Assembly: GCA_035566895.1 (NCBI GenBank)
Contig: DATMQA010000152.1
Span: forward strand, 1 to 64,000
DNA: 64,000 nucleotides
Source: DATMQA01 sp035566895
GTDB taxonomy: Bacteria; Verrucomicrobiota; Verrucomicrobiia; Limisphaerales; UBA8199
Reading direction: 5' to 3'
The notes below the pieces were generated by a model. It was not told where the DNA came from and did not search any database. It saw only the letters and a list, made by a program, of their open reading frames with translations. This document shows, piece after piece, positions 1 through 7,079 of this stretch. Within the stretch, counting starts at the first letter, position 1; each line of letters opens with the position of its first letter. The position numbers were made by a program, and so were the translations under genes.

Positions 1-1014
1 CAGAATGCCAGTCGCACCTCGGCGGCCGCGGCCCTGGACTCCGCGCTCCGGCTTGCCCCTCCTGGCCTGCCGCGGACTTCCAATGCTCCGCCCGTAGTTG
101 CCGCTGCGCTGAACGCCGAACCAGTGCTCAACCCGAAACTGCCTCAGATCTCCTCGCCGCTGGCTAAACCACGCGAACAGGTCTCAGGGGAGCCTGCGCC
201 ATCCGTCACCCCGTCATCACCCCCAGCAATCCGCGACACGCCCGCAATTCTGACGGTTGCGGGGCCGAAAGAGATTGGAACTGCACGGTCGACCAACACC
301 TCCCTGACGCTTGCCTCGAAAGAGACTCGTGCTCCCGTCCCGGAACCTGTTCCTGCCCAATCGCCGTCCACATCCACACCGCCAGTGCGGCCGCCAGAAC
401 TACGTCCGACAGCACTACTAACGCCTGCTCCGCTGCCTCCACCCTCTCCGCCGCCAGCGGTAACCCAAACCCAAGCTCAGGCTGCGATCGCGGTTAGAAC
501 CGCGCCAGTGGTTCAAGACATGCCCCAGCCGCTTTCAGAGCAAAAGCTTCTCGGAGTGCCAGCCGACCGAATTCCAGTTGTTCCCCCGGAGCCGCGCCCG
601 GCGCCGCCCGGTCCGGAACCTGCACCACCCGCTGCCGCTAACGTTCCGGAACCCCGATCTGCCAAGCAAAACCCGCAACCGCTGACAACGTCGGCCCAGT
701 CGACTGAGCCAACCGCTACCCTGCCGCCCAGCACCGTTGCCGCGCGAACGCCTGAAGAGTCATTGCCCGACGGGCAGAAGCCTTCAGCCACTTGGCCTGC
801 TCCGCACGTGTCGTTCGGGTCTTCTTTCCATGAGAACGGAAGCCGGTGGGCTCTTCTAGTTCTCGCCGGAGTGGCGGCCCTTTTTTGCTTCCGGATGTGG
901 ATACGGACCTTCCTCCGGCCGCGGCCGGCGGTCGCGAGCGCCCCGGCGACCACGCCTGCAGGGCAGGAACCGGAGGCAGCTCCGGAGTCAGAAGTATCCG
1001 ACCAGTCGCATTGA
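1..1014 (+). CDS. Proline-rich protein with C-terminal membrane anchor (5' partial)
   Basis: The reading frame is open from the first base of the window, so the gene starts upstream; the GTG at 124 is probably internal. What is visible (337 codons) is a low-complexity stretch rich in Pro, Ala, Ser, Thr and Glu with no recognisable fold. Near the end lies one hydrophobic segment (WALLVLAGVAALFCFRMW), followed by a short basic then acidic tail. The likely topology is a long disordered Pro-rich region joined to a single membrane helix, the kind of spacer found in TonB-like or cell-envelope linker proteins. I see no domain that identifies it, so no function is assigned. The coding frame is well supported by composition and length. 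Confidence 0.6.
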   Translation, partial: QNASRTSAAAALDSALRLAPPGLPRTSNAPPVVAAALNAEPVLNPKLPQISSPLAKPREQVSGEPAPSVTPSSPPAIRDTPAILTVAGPKEIGTARSTNTSLTLASKETRAPVPEPVPAQSPSTSTPPVRPPELRPTALLTPAPLPPPSPPPAVTQTQAQAAIAVRTAPVVQDMPQPLSEQKLLGVPADRIPVVPPEPRPAPPGPEPAPPAAANVPEPRSAKQNPQPLTTSAQSTEPTATLPPSTVAARTPEESLPDGQKPSATWPAPHVSFGSSFHENGSRWALLVLAGVAALFCFRMWIRTFLRPRPAVASAPATTPAGQEPEAAPESEVSDQSH

Positions 1015-1083
1015 AGGTCGTTTTGAGACCAGGTGCTCGCCTATCCAATTATCTGGCACACCGGGATGTTCTGCGGTTGAGCA

Positions 1084-1350
1084 TCATTCGCAGATTTCGC
1101 GCTCGTCATTCTTCAGAGGTCGCGCCGGCCGGCCGGCCTGTGTAGCTTCGCCCACCTGCCGGTGGGAACTTGGGAACCAGATTTGTTCCGGCCGTGGGGC
1201 AGGGGAGGGTTGCCAGTCCATGGCGCGGTCCACGAGTTGGCGCATGCGGGCAAACCACCAATGGGCGCGGTTCCGGCGGCGCTGGCGGGGACTGACCTGC
1301 TGGTAACTGCCCAGAGTTCCAAATCTCAGTTCCAATTGTCCGTCGATCAT
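1084..1350 (-). CDS. Small basic hypothetical protein
   Basis: An 88-residue protein rich in Arg, Trp and Gln with a central run around RQRRRNRAHWWFARM. It begins MIDGQLELRFGTLGSY. The ATG at 1350 is preceded by AGAAAGG at about 8 nt spacing, a credible ribosome binding site, and this favours it over the overlapping plus-strand frame (1162-1440). The Trp/Arg-rich core suggests nucleic-acid or membrane-surface binding, which is inference only. It resembles small verrucomicrobial proteins I recall, but I cannot confirm the family. It lies about 230 nt downstream of the pilT-like operon on the same strand and could be its last member or an independent unit. Confidence 0.5.
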   Translation of the reverse strand: MIDGQLELRFGTLGSYQQVSPRQRRRNRAHWWFARMRQLVDRAMDWQPSPAPRPEQIWFPSSHRQVGEATQAGRPARPLKNDEREICE

Positions 1351-1579
1351 ATATTCAACCTTTCTATTTTTTGTGAAGATCGTAACGGAGGCAGTTGGAC
1401 AAAGACGGTCCAGGTCGAAAAAAGGTTGCAGAGCTATTGAGTGAGCTCAACTTATGGTGAAAACCGGTTGAACACTTCCTCTCGCCCTGGTTCTCGTCCC
1501 CGCCGCGGATTTGTCCGGGGTTATTTGGGGAGGGCCCTGGTCTGCAATTTTGCGTTTGGGCCTTGAGGTTTCGCTTCGC

Positions 1580-2056
1580 CTACTCTTCGTTTGTGGCTGC
1601 CGTGTAGGCGCGGTTTTGGGCTTCGCGGAAACTGTGGAGGAAGAGAGTGTTCTCAGCGACGGCTTTTTCGATAAGCTGCTTGAGCAGGAACAGCTCGGAG
1701 CGGTTGATCACCGCATGGACGCTCTGCTGAAAGGCCTGCATGGGGGTGAAAGTTTGAAAGGAGTCGCCGAACAAAATGACCGTCGCATGGCGCCGTTGGG
1801 CCATAGGCATGGTCTGGAGCGCCTGGAGCGTCAGATTCTCGCTTGGATTGTTGGCCGCGAACAATTCCTCGATAACCACGACCTGGTAATGAATCTGGCT
1901 GAAGCGGATCAGGAAATCGCTGTGCGTGGCGGCGGTATGGACTTTATAGCCCAATTCGGTCAAAGCCGAGCGGGCGGCTTCGAGCCATTCCGGCGTCGAG
2001 AAGGCCAGCAGGGCAGGCTTGTCGGTCGTGCTGATGAAATCGAATTTGGTGGACAT
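1580..2056 (-). CDS. Degenerate response-regulator receiver-like protein
   Basis: 158 residues with the alternating strand/helix pattern of a CheY-like receiver (PALLAFSTPEWLEAARSAL, then YQVVVIEELF, then ATVILFGDS). The segment where the phospho-acceptor Asp should sit reads VVVIEE, so Glu occupies that place. The usual Lys near the end of strand 5 is also not evident (AVINRSELF). This points to a pseudo-receiver that is not phosphorylated, or one locked in an active-like state. It is the third gene of a tight operon, 3 nt after a PilT-type ATPase, so a role in controlling pilus retraction or motility is a reasonable inference. The fold call rests on pattern only. Confidence 0.65.
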   Translation of the reverse strand: MSTKFDFISTTDKPALLAFSTPEWLEAARSALTELGYKVHTAATHSDFLIRFSQIHYQVVVIEELFAANNPSENLTLQALQTMPMAQRRHATVILFGDSFQTFTPMQAFQQSVHAVINRSELFLLKQLIEKAVAENTLFLHSFREAQNRAYTAATNEE

Positions 2057-2059
2057 GGC

Positions 2060-3262
2060 TTATTTGATTTTAAGTGCCATCGGAATCGGCGGCATTCCGC
2101 CGCGGGCTTCCTGGCCGCTCTTCATGCGCAGCGAATTGTTCTCATGGGTGGCCTGGCCGCGCGATTTTTTGATATTATCGATGCCGCGCATGACTGGTCC
2201 GCGTTTGGTGCAGTAGAGCAGAGCCGTCTCTTCGCTGATCTTGGCCTGTTCGTAAGCTTCCAATGCCGAAAAGTCGAACGTGCGCCATCCGAACGGCTGA
2301 CTGGCTTCGATAATTTCGTAAAAGCTTTTGCCTTCGCTCTCGCCCAGGCGGACGCTCTCTTTGGTGCGCAAGTTTGCGCCCATGATCTCGAGCAATGCGC
2401 AGCGGCCGCCGCCGATTTTGGGCACCAGGCGCTGGCTGATGACCCACCGCAAGGTATCGGCCAAACGAATCCGGACTTGTTCCTGCTCGTCGGGCTCGAA
2501 CATGCCTAAAATACGGTTGATGGTCTGGCCGGCATCGACCGTGTGCAAGGTGCTGAGGACCAGGTGGCCGGTTTCCGCCGCGCTCAAGGCAATCTTGACA
2601 GTTTCCCGGTCGCGCATTTCGCCAACCAGGATCACCTTGGGCGCCTGCCGCAGCGCGGCGCGCAGCCCGTGGGAAAAGCTGTCAAAATCGGTCCCCAACT
2701 CGCGCTGGTTGAAAGTCGCCAGTTCATGCGGGTGGACAAACTCAACCGGGTCCTCCAGCGTGATGATGTGGACTGGCTTGGTGTGGTTGATTTCGTTGAG
2801 CACCGCCGCCAGCGTGGTCGATTTACCGGAGCCCGTAGCGCCGGTCACCAGCACCAGACCGGTCTTCACCCGCGGCACTTCCAGAATGATTTCGGGGAAT
2901 TTGAGCCACTCCAGCGTCGGGATGACAGTGTTGAGTTTGCGCAGAACAATTGAGTAGTTGCCCCGCTGCGAAAAGATGTTGATCCGGAACCGGGCCTTGT
3001 CCAGCAGCGTATAGGCCGTATCGCAGGAGCCGCGCCGCAGCAAGTCGGTAATATGCCAGAGGTTGTCCCCCGCCAGGTTCAGGGCGACCATCTCGGTCTG
3101 GAACGGTGTGAGCTTTTGAATCGGGGGCTCCATCTCGACGGGCTTGAGGTCGCCGAAAGACTCCACCTGCAAAGGCTTATCTACCGTGAATAACAGGTCG
3201 GAGACCTCGGGCTGGGAGTCCAGCATCGTGGTCAGGACGTAATCGAGTTCGGGGCGGCGCAT
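2060..3262 (-). CDS. PilT/PilU-family type IV pilus retraction ATPase, second copy
   Basis: A 400-residue GspE/PilT-family ATPase. Visible motifs are the Walker A GATGSGKSTT near residue 140, the Asp box around IITLEDPVEFVH, the Walker B ILVGEMRD, and the His box TGHLVLSTLHTVDAG. The N-terminal about 110 residues differ from canonical PilT and may form a modified PAS-like N-domain; the C-terminus is extended and polar. The PilT class powers retraction of type IV pili from the cytoplasmic face of the inner membrane. The gene sits 3 nt downstream of another pilT-like gene, an arrangement reminiscent of pilT-pilU, where the second ATPase assists the first. It could be called pilU-like, but the sequence does not settle this. 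Confidence 0.88.
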   Translation of the reverse strand: MRRPELDYVLTTMLDSQPEVSDLLFTVDKPLQVESFGDLKPVEMEPPIQKLTPFQTEMVALNLAGDNLWHITDLLRRGSCDTAYTLLDKARFRINIFSQRGNYSIVLRKLNTVIPTLEWLKFPEIILEVPRVKTGLVLVTGATGSGKSTTLAAVLNEINHTKPVHIITLEDPVEFVHPHELATFNQRELGTDFDSFSHGLRAALRQAPKVILVGEMRDRETVKIALSAAETGHLVLSTLHTVDAGQTINRILGMFEPDEQEQVRIRLADTLRWVISQRLVPKIGGGRCALLEIMGANLRTKESVRLGESEGKSFYEIIEASQPFGWRTFDFSALEAYEQAKISEETALLYCTKRGPVMRGIDNIKKSRGQATHENNSLRMKSGQEARGGMPPIPMALKIK

Positions 3263-3265
3263 GGT

Positions 3266-4360
3266 TCAGGTTTCGTCATCTTCCGGCGGGTGGGGCAGGA
3301 AGGTTCGGAATTTCTTTTTATCAATTGCCTTGTCATAGGCTTCTTCAGGCGAAATCCGTTTCATTCGCAGATGTTCCATGATGGCATCGTCCAGGGGCTG
3401 GTTGCCGATTTTTTTTCCTACCTGGATCATGCCCGGAATCTGGTGGGTCTTGCCTTCGCGGACCAGGTTGGCAATGGCGGTGGTGAAGACCAGAATTTCC
3501 AGAGCCGCCACTCGTCCCTTTTTGTCAATTCGCTTAAACAGGTTTTGTGCGACGATGCCTTTGAGAGCTTCCGAGAGCGTCGCCCGAATCTTGTTTTGTT
3601 GCTCGGCCGGGAACACGTCGATCATGCGGTCCACCGTCTTGGCGGCGCTGGGCGTATGCAAGGTGCCGAGCACCAAATGCCCGGTGCTGGCGGCGACCAG
3701 GGCCAACTCGATGGTCTCGAGGTCGCGCAGCTCGCCGACCAGGATGATGTCCGGGTCCTCGCGCAGGGCGCCGCGCAGCGCGGAGGCGAAGGATTTGGTA
3801 TGCACACCTGTCTCCCGGTGATTGACCAGGCAGTTCTTGCTCTCGTGGACAAACTCAATCGGGTCCTCGACGGTAATGATATGGTCGCGGCGGTTTTTGT
3901 TGCAATAATCCACCATGGCGGCCAAGGTCGTGGATTTCCCCGAGCCGGTGGGGCCGGTCACTACCACCAGCCCGCGATGGAGCATGGCAAACTTTTTCAA
4001 GACCGCGGGCAGCGGGGCATCGAACTTCTCAAAATCTTCGAACGAAAGCACTTTGCTGGGAATCTGGCGAAACACGGCGGCGATGCCATATTTCTGGTTG
4101 AAGAAATTGGCGCGAAAGCGTGAGATATTGGGAATTTCGTAGCCAAAATCCACGTCGCCGGTTTCCTCGAAGTGTTTGATTTTATACTCCGGGGCGATCT
4201 CGTAGAGCATCTTTTTGAGCTCGTCGTTATCCAGCGGCGGGTGGTCCACGCGCTGGAGTTCGCCGTTAATGCGCAGCATCGGGTTATTGCCCGAGGCAAG
4301 GTGGAGGTCCGAGGCCTTTTGCTCGAACATCAAGTTGAAGAATGCGTCGATCTTCGCCAT
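3266..4360 (-). CDS. pilT: Type IV pilus twitching motility ATPase PilT
   Basis: 364 residues, the usual PilT length. The start MAKIDAFFNLMFEQKASDLHLASGN is the classical PilT N-domain (ASDLHL). Then come Walker A GPTGSGKSTT near residue 135, the Asp box IITVEDPIEFVHE, Walker B IILVGELRD, and the His box TGHLVLGTLHT with downstream FPAEQQNKIR. These match the hexameric retraction motor of type IV pili. It is the first gene of a three-gene minus-strand operon with a second PilT-like ATPase and a receiver-like protein, and is divergent from the MidA-like gene with only about 50 nt between starts. No pilin or pilB gene lies in the window. Confidence 0.93.
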   Translation of the reverse strand: MAKIDAFFNLMFEQKASDLHLASGNNPMLRINGELQRVDHPPLDNDELKKMLYEIAPEYKIKHFEETGDVDFGYEIPNISRFRANFFNQKYGIAAVFRQIPSKVLSFEDFEKFDAPLPAVLKKFAMLHRGLVVVTGPTGSGKSTTLAAMVDYCNKNRRDHIITVEDPIEFVHESKNCLVNHRETGVHTKSFASALRGALREDPDIILVGELRDLETIELALVAASTGHLVLGTLHTPSAAKTVDRMIDVFPAEQQNKIRATLSEALKGIVAQNLFKRIDKKGRVAALEILVFTTAIANLVREGKTHQIPGMIQVGKKIGNQPLDDAIMEHLRMKRISPEEAYDKAIDKKKFRTFLPHPPEDDET

Positions 4361-4413
4361 AAATTCAGTAAACTCTGCCCACTGATAGCTAAATCCGCAC
4401 CACTCTTGAAAAC

Positions 4414-5655
4414 TTGAGCCAAGTCGTTGAAAAAATCGCTTCCGAGATAAGCTCTGCCGGGGCCATCCCCTTCTCCCGCTTCATGGAGCTGGCGCTTTAT
4501 TGTCCTGTTTATGGATATTATGAAGCAGAAAAAGACATTTTGGGCCGCCAAGGCGACTATTATACCAGCGTGAGCGTCGGGCCGTTATTCGGCGGACTGC
4601 TGGCGGCGCAGTTGGCCGAATGGCTGGGGCAGTGCGGAGCCCGCAATGCCGGCGCCGGACTGTCCCAGACTTGGAGTGCCAAGTCCATCAATGGGAGTGG
4701 AGCCCAGAGGGAAAAGGATGGCGGGGCACAAGAGCCATTGCACCTGGTCGAGGCGGGCGCGCATCGGGGCGAGCTGGCCAGGGATATTTTGACGTGGATG
4801 CGCGAACATCGGCCTTCACTCTTCCAGCAAATGGAATACTGGATTATAGAGCCCTCCGACCGCCGGCACCAATGGCAGCAGCAAACCCTGGCCGAATTCA
4901 AGGCTAAGCTGCATTGGGCCAAGACCCTGGATGAACTCGCTGTCGGAACGGTCCCCGCATCGGCCGGTCCGTCCGTGCGCGGAGTCATCTTCTCCAACGA
5001 GCTTCTCGACTCCTTTCCCGTCCATCGCCTCGGCTGGGATGCCCATAACCGCCGCTGGTTTGAATGGGGGGTCACCCTGAATGACGGGCGATTCACCTGG
5101 ACCCGCCTTTCGCGCGATGCCTCAGGGTTCACATTTGACGCCTCCCGCCTCCCGCCTCCCGCCTCCCGCCTCCCGGACTTCCTCCCCGACGCCTTCACGC
5201 TCGAGCTTTGCCCAGCCGCCGAAGATTGGTGGCGCCAGGCGGCCGGCGTCCTGCAGTGCGGCCGGCTCCTCACTTTCGACTACGGATTGACGGAAGAGGA
5301 GTTCCTCGTGCCGGAACGCACCGAGGGCACCTTGCGCGCCTATCATCGCCATCAGCTTGTTTCAGACGTTCTGGGACTTCCTGGAGAGCAGGACATCACT
5401 GCCCAGGTCAACTTTACGGCGCTTCAGAAAGCCGGAGAATGTGCCGGCCTGGTGACCGAAGCCTTTCTCAGCCAATCCCGATTCCTCACCGGGATTGCCG
5501 CCCGGATTTGGAAGGGCGAGCTTGCTTTCGGCGAATGGACTCCGGCGCGCGCACGGCAATTCCAGACCCTCACGCATCCTGACCATCTGGGGCGCGCCTT
5601 CCGCGTCCTAATCCAGGCGCACCGTTCCCTCACGCCTCCGCCAGCGCGCGGTTGA
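4414..5655 (+). CDS. MidA/NDUFAF7-family SAM-dependent methyltransferase
   Basis: 413 residues of the DUF185 family, whose eukaryotic member NDUFAF7 methylates an arginine of a complex I subunit. Diagnostic parts are the N-terminus (GAIPFSRFMELALYCPVYGYY), the GRQGDYYTSVSVGPLFG loop, the SAM-site region LHLVEAGAHRGELARDIL, and IFSNELLDSFPVHRL. The start is a TTG at 4414: an in-frame stop lies just upstream (4390) and no ATG precedes the conserved N-terminus. Residues near 243-255 are encoded by five perfect 7-bp repeats, so this spacer is a slippage-prone insert. The 3' end overlaps the convergent aldo-keto reductase gene by 26 nt. Its bacterial substrate is not established. Confidence 0.85.
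   Translation: MSQVVEKIASEISSAGAIPFSRFMELALYCPVYGYYEAEKDILGRQGDYYTSVSVGPLFGGLLAAQLAEWLGQCGARNAGAGLSQTWSAKSINGSGAQREKDGGAQEPLHLVEAGAHRGELARDILTWMREHRPSLFQQMEYWIIEPSDRRHQWQQQTLAEFKAKLHWAKTLDELAVGTVPASAGPSVRGVIFSNELLDSFPVHRLGWDAHNRRWFEWGVTLNDGRFTWTRLSRDASGFTFDASRLPPPASRLPDFLPDAFTLELCPAAEDWWRQAAGVLQCGRLLTFDYGLTEEEFLVPERTEGTLRAYHRHQLVSDVLGLPGEQDITAQVNFTALQKAGECAGLVTEAFLSQSRFLTGIAARIWKGELAFGEWTPARARQFQTLTHPDHLGRAFRVLIQAHRSLTPPPARG
5140..5174 (+). repeat. Five tandem GCCTCCC heptamers inside the MidA-like gene
   Basis: Exactly five contiguous copies of the heptamer GCCTCCC. They encode a Pro/Ala/Ser/Arg spacer (around ASRLPPPASRLP) between conserved parts of the methyltransferase. Because the unit is not a multiple of three, gain or loss of one copy would shift the reading frame. 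Confidence 0.95.
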
Positions 5656-6535
5656 TGCGTTCGATGGCCTCATCGATCTCCGCCGTGCTGGCAAACCCGA
5701 TCACCACGGCATCCAAAAGACCGCAATGCATTGCGAACCGGATTGATTTCTCCCGGTCTTCCGGTTTCTTGAAATCGCCATTGCCGATGATTTTCATGCC
5801 GATGATACCGCGGCCCCGGGCGCGCATGGCTTTGATCTCCTTCATCGCCGCCGGCAGGGTGGTTTCGTACCCGGTAGGATTCCATTCGTAGGTAGGTCCA
5901 TCGATATGGCGGCCCTGCGGGTTGAGCCGGACGAGGTGCACGTCCACCCATTTGACCTGGGTCGCGCGCGTGAGCGCGGGCAGACCATGACAGGAGACCC
6001 CGTGCGCGCGAATGATTTTCTTCTCTTTGGCCTCGTCCAGGGCGTCCATTACTCCTTTGCGCTTTTCGTGCCAGTCATTCGTGGTGGCATAATGCGCAAG
6101 GACGCTGTCGAGGTAATCCACCCCCAGTTCGCGCCGATAGCGGTCGAGCGATTCGAGCGGTTTCTCGGGCGCCCCGGGCATTTTGGTTTGGATGAACAGT
6201 TTTTCGCGCGGCAGGCCCTTGATGGCCTCGCGGATGTAATCGTGTGTGTGGTAGCTCTCGGCGGTGTCGATGTAGGTGATGCCGCAATCGTAGGCGTAGC
6301 GGATGAGCCGGTCGAACCCGTCACGGCCCAGGGCGCGCTGGACCTGGCCGCTGTTGCTGCCGGTGCCGATGCCGAGCCGGCTAAGCTTGATGCCGGTTTT
6401 GCCCAGCGTGACCTGATCGACAGCAGTGCGTTTGCGAGGCGGTGGGAACAGCTCTTTTGGCGGGAGCAGGACGGCTCCGGCGAAGGAGGCGGTGGTTTCC
6501 AGGAACTGACGGCGAGTGATGTGGTTCTTGCTCAT
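5630..6535 (-). CDS. TAT-exported aldo/keto reductase
   Basis: 301 residues. The N-terminus carries a twin-arginine signal (TRRQFLETTASFAGAVLLPP), so the enzyme is probably exported folded with its cofactor. The catalytic core follows: KLSRLGIGTGS, the Asp and Tyr of the tetrad in YIDTAESYHTHDYI, the Lys in IQTKMPG, and the His in SVLAHYATTND. AKR enzymes reduce carbonyls or oxidise alcohols with NAD(P)H; the substrate here is unknown. The many exported oxidoreductases in Verrucomicrobiota and the carbohydrate-rich context suggest sugar chemistry. It converges with and slightly overlaps the MidA-like gene. Confidence 0.88.
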   Translation of the reverse strand: MSKNHITRRQFLETTASFAGAVLLPPKELFPPPRKRTAVDQVTLGKTGIKLSRLGIGTGSNSGQVQRALGRDGFDRLIRYAYDCGITYIDTAESYHTHDYIREAIKGLPREKLFIQTKMPGAPEKPLESLDRYRRELGVDYLDSVLAHYATTNDWHEKRKGVMDALDEAKEKKIIRAHGVSCHGLPALTRATQVKWVDVHLVRLNPQGRHIDGPTYEWNPTGYETTLPAAMKEIKAMRARGRGIIGMKIIGNGDFKKPEDREKSIRFAMHCGLLDAVVIGFASTAEIDEAIERINRALAEA

Positions 6536-6674
6536 GGTTTTCTGGATTGTTTGGGTTAACAGGCGGCTAAAGTTAACTCACGAGCTGCGTTTCGTCACTT
6601 AAAATGCGTCACTCATCCCTCATCAGTCACCCGCCAGGCGCCCTTTCGCTCCTCCTTGGAGGTGGTTCGGCGGC

Positions 6675-7007
6675 GTGACATCAGACTGGACGCGCCGCGG
6701 ATTTTATCTTAGTTTTTTGGTTGTGCCGAGTATCTCGAAGAGCGCGGGCGCAACGAACCCCGCCAAAGCGGGCGGCAGTCTGCCTTTTGAAGAAGCTTTG
6801 AAGAAACTGGAAGCCATCGTGGAAACGATGGAGTCTGAAGAGTTGCCGCTGGAGGCCTTGCTGGCCAAGTACGAAGAGGGCACGCAGATGGCCAGAATCT
6901 GCCAGGAAAAGCTGGCCGAGGCCGAAGTTAAAATTCAACAACTCGAAAAGAACGCCGCGGGCGAAATGAAACTCAAACCCTTGACGCCTGCGGATTCAGA
7001 AGAATAG
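6675..7007 (+). CDS. xseB: Exodeoxyribonuclease VII small subunit
   Basis: The core LPFEEALKKLEAIVETMESEELPLEALLAKYEEGTQMARICQEKL (cut in mid-motif here) is the coiled-coil XseB family, which partners XseA to degrade single-stranded DNA. XseB proteins usually start just before this core, so the annotated start is uncertain. The GTG at 6675 has GGAGGTGG upstream, while a GTG at 6723 would give a more typical length but has no ribosome binding site. The gene lies 72 nt ahead of dxs, a common bacterial pairing (xseB, ispA and dxs often cluster). No xseA is visible in the window. Confidence 0.87.
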   Translation: MTSDWTRRGFYLSFLVVPSISKSAGATNPAKAGGSLPFEEALKKLEAIVETMESEELPLEALLAKYEEGTQMARICQEKLAEAEVKIQQLEKNAAGEMKLKPLTPADSEE

Positions 7008-7079
7008 AATTATTGGACAAGAAAGTGCGAGCGTTGGCGTATCACTCCAGTACTCCAACCCTCCATCACTCCCATCCCT

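Noticed and set aside
1511..2509. 332-codon plus-strand open frame
   Set aside because: It is antisense to the receiver-like and PilT-type genes, which carry clear motifs on the minus strand. High GC produces such long shadow frames.
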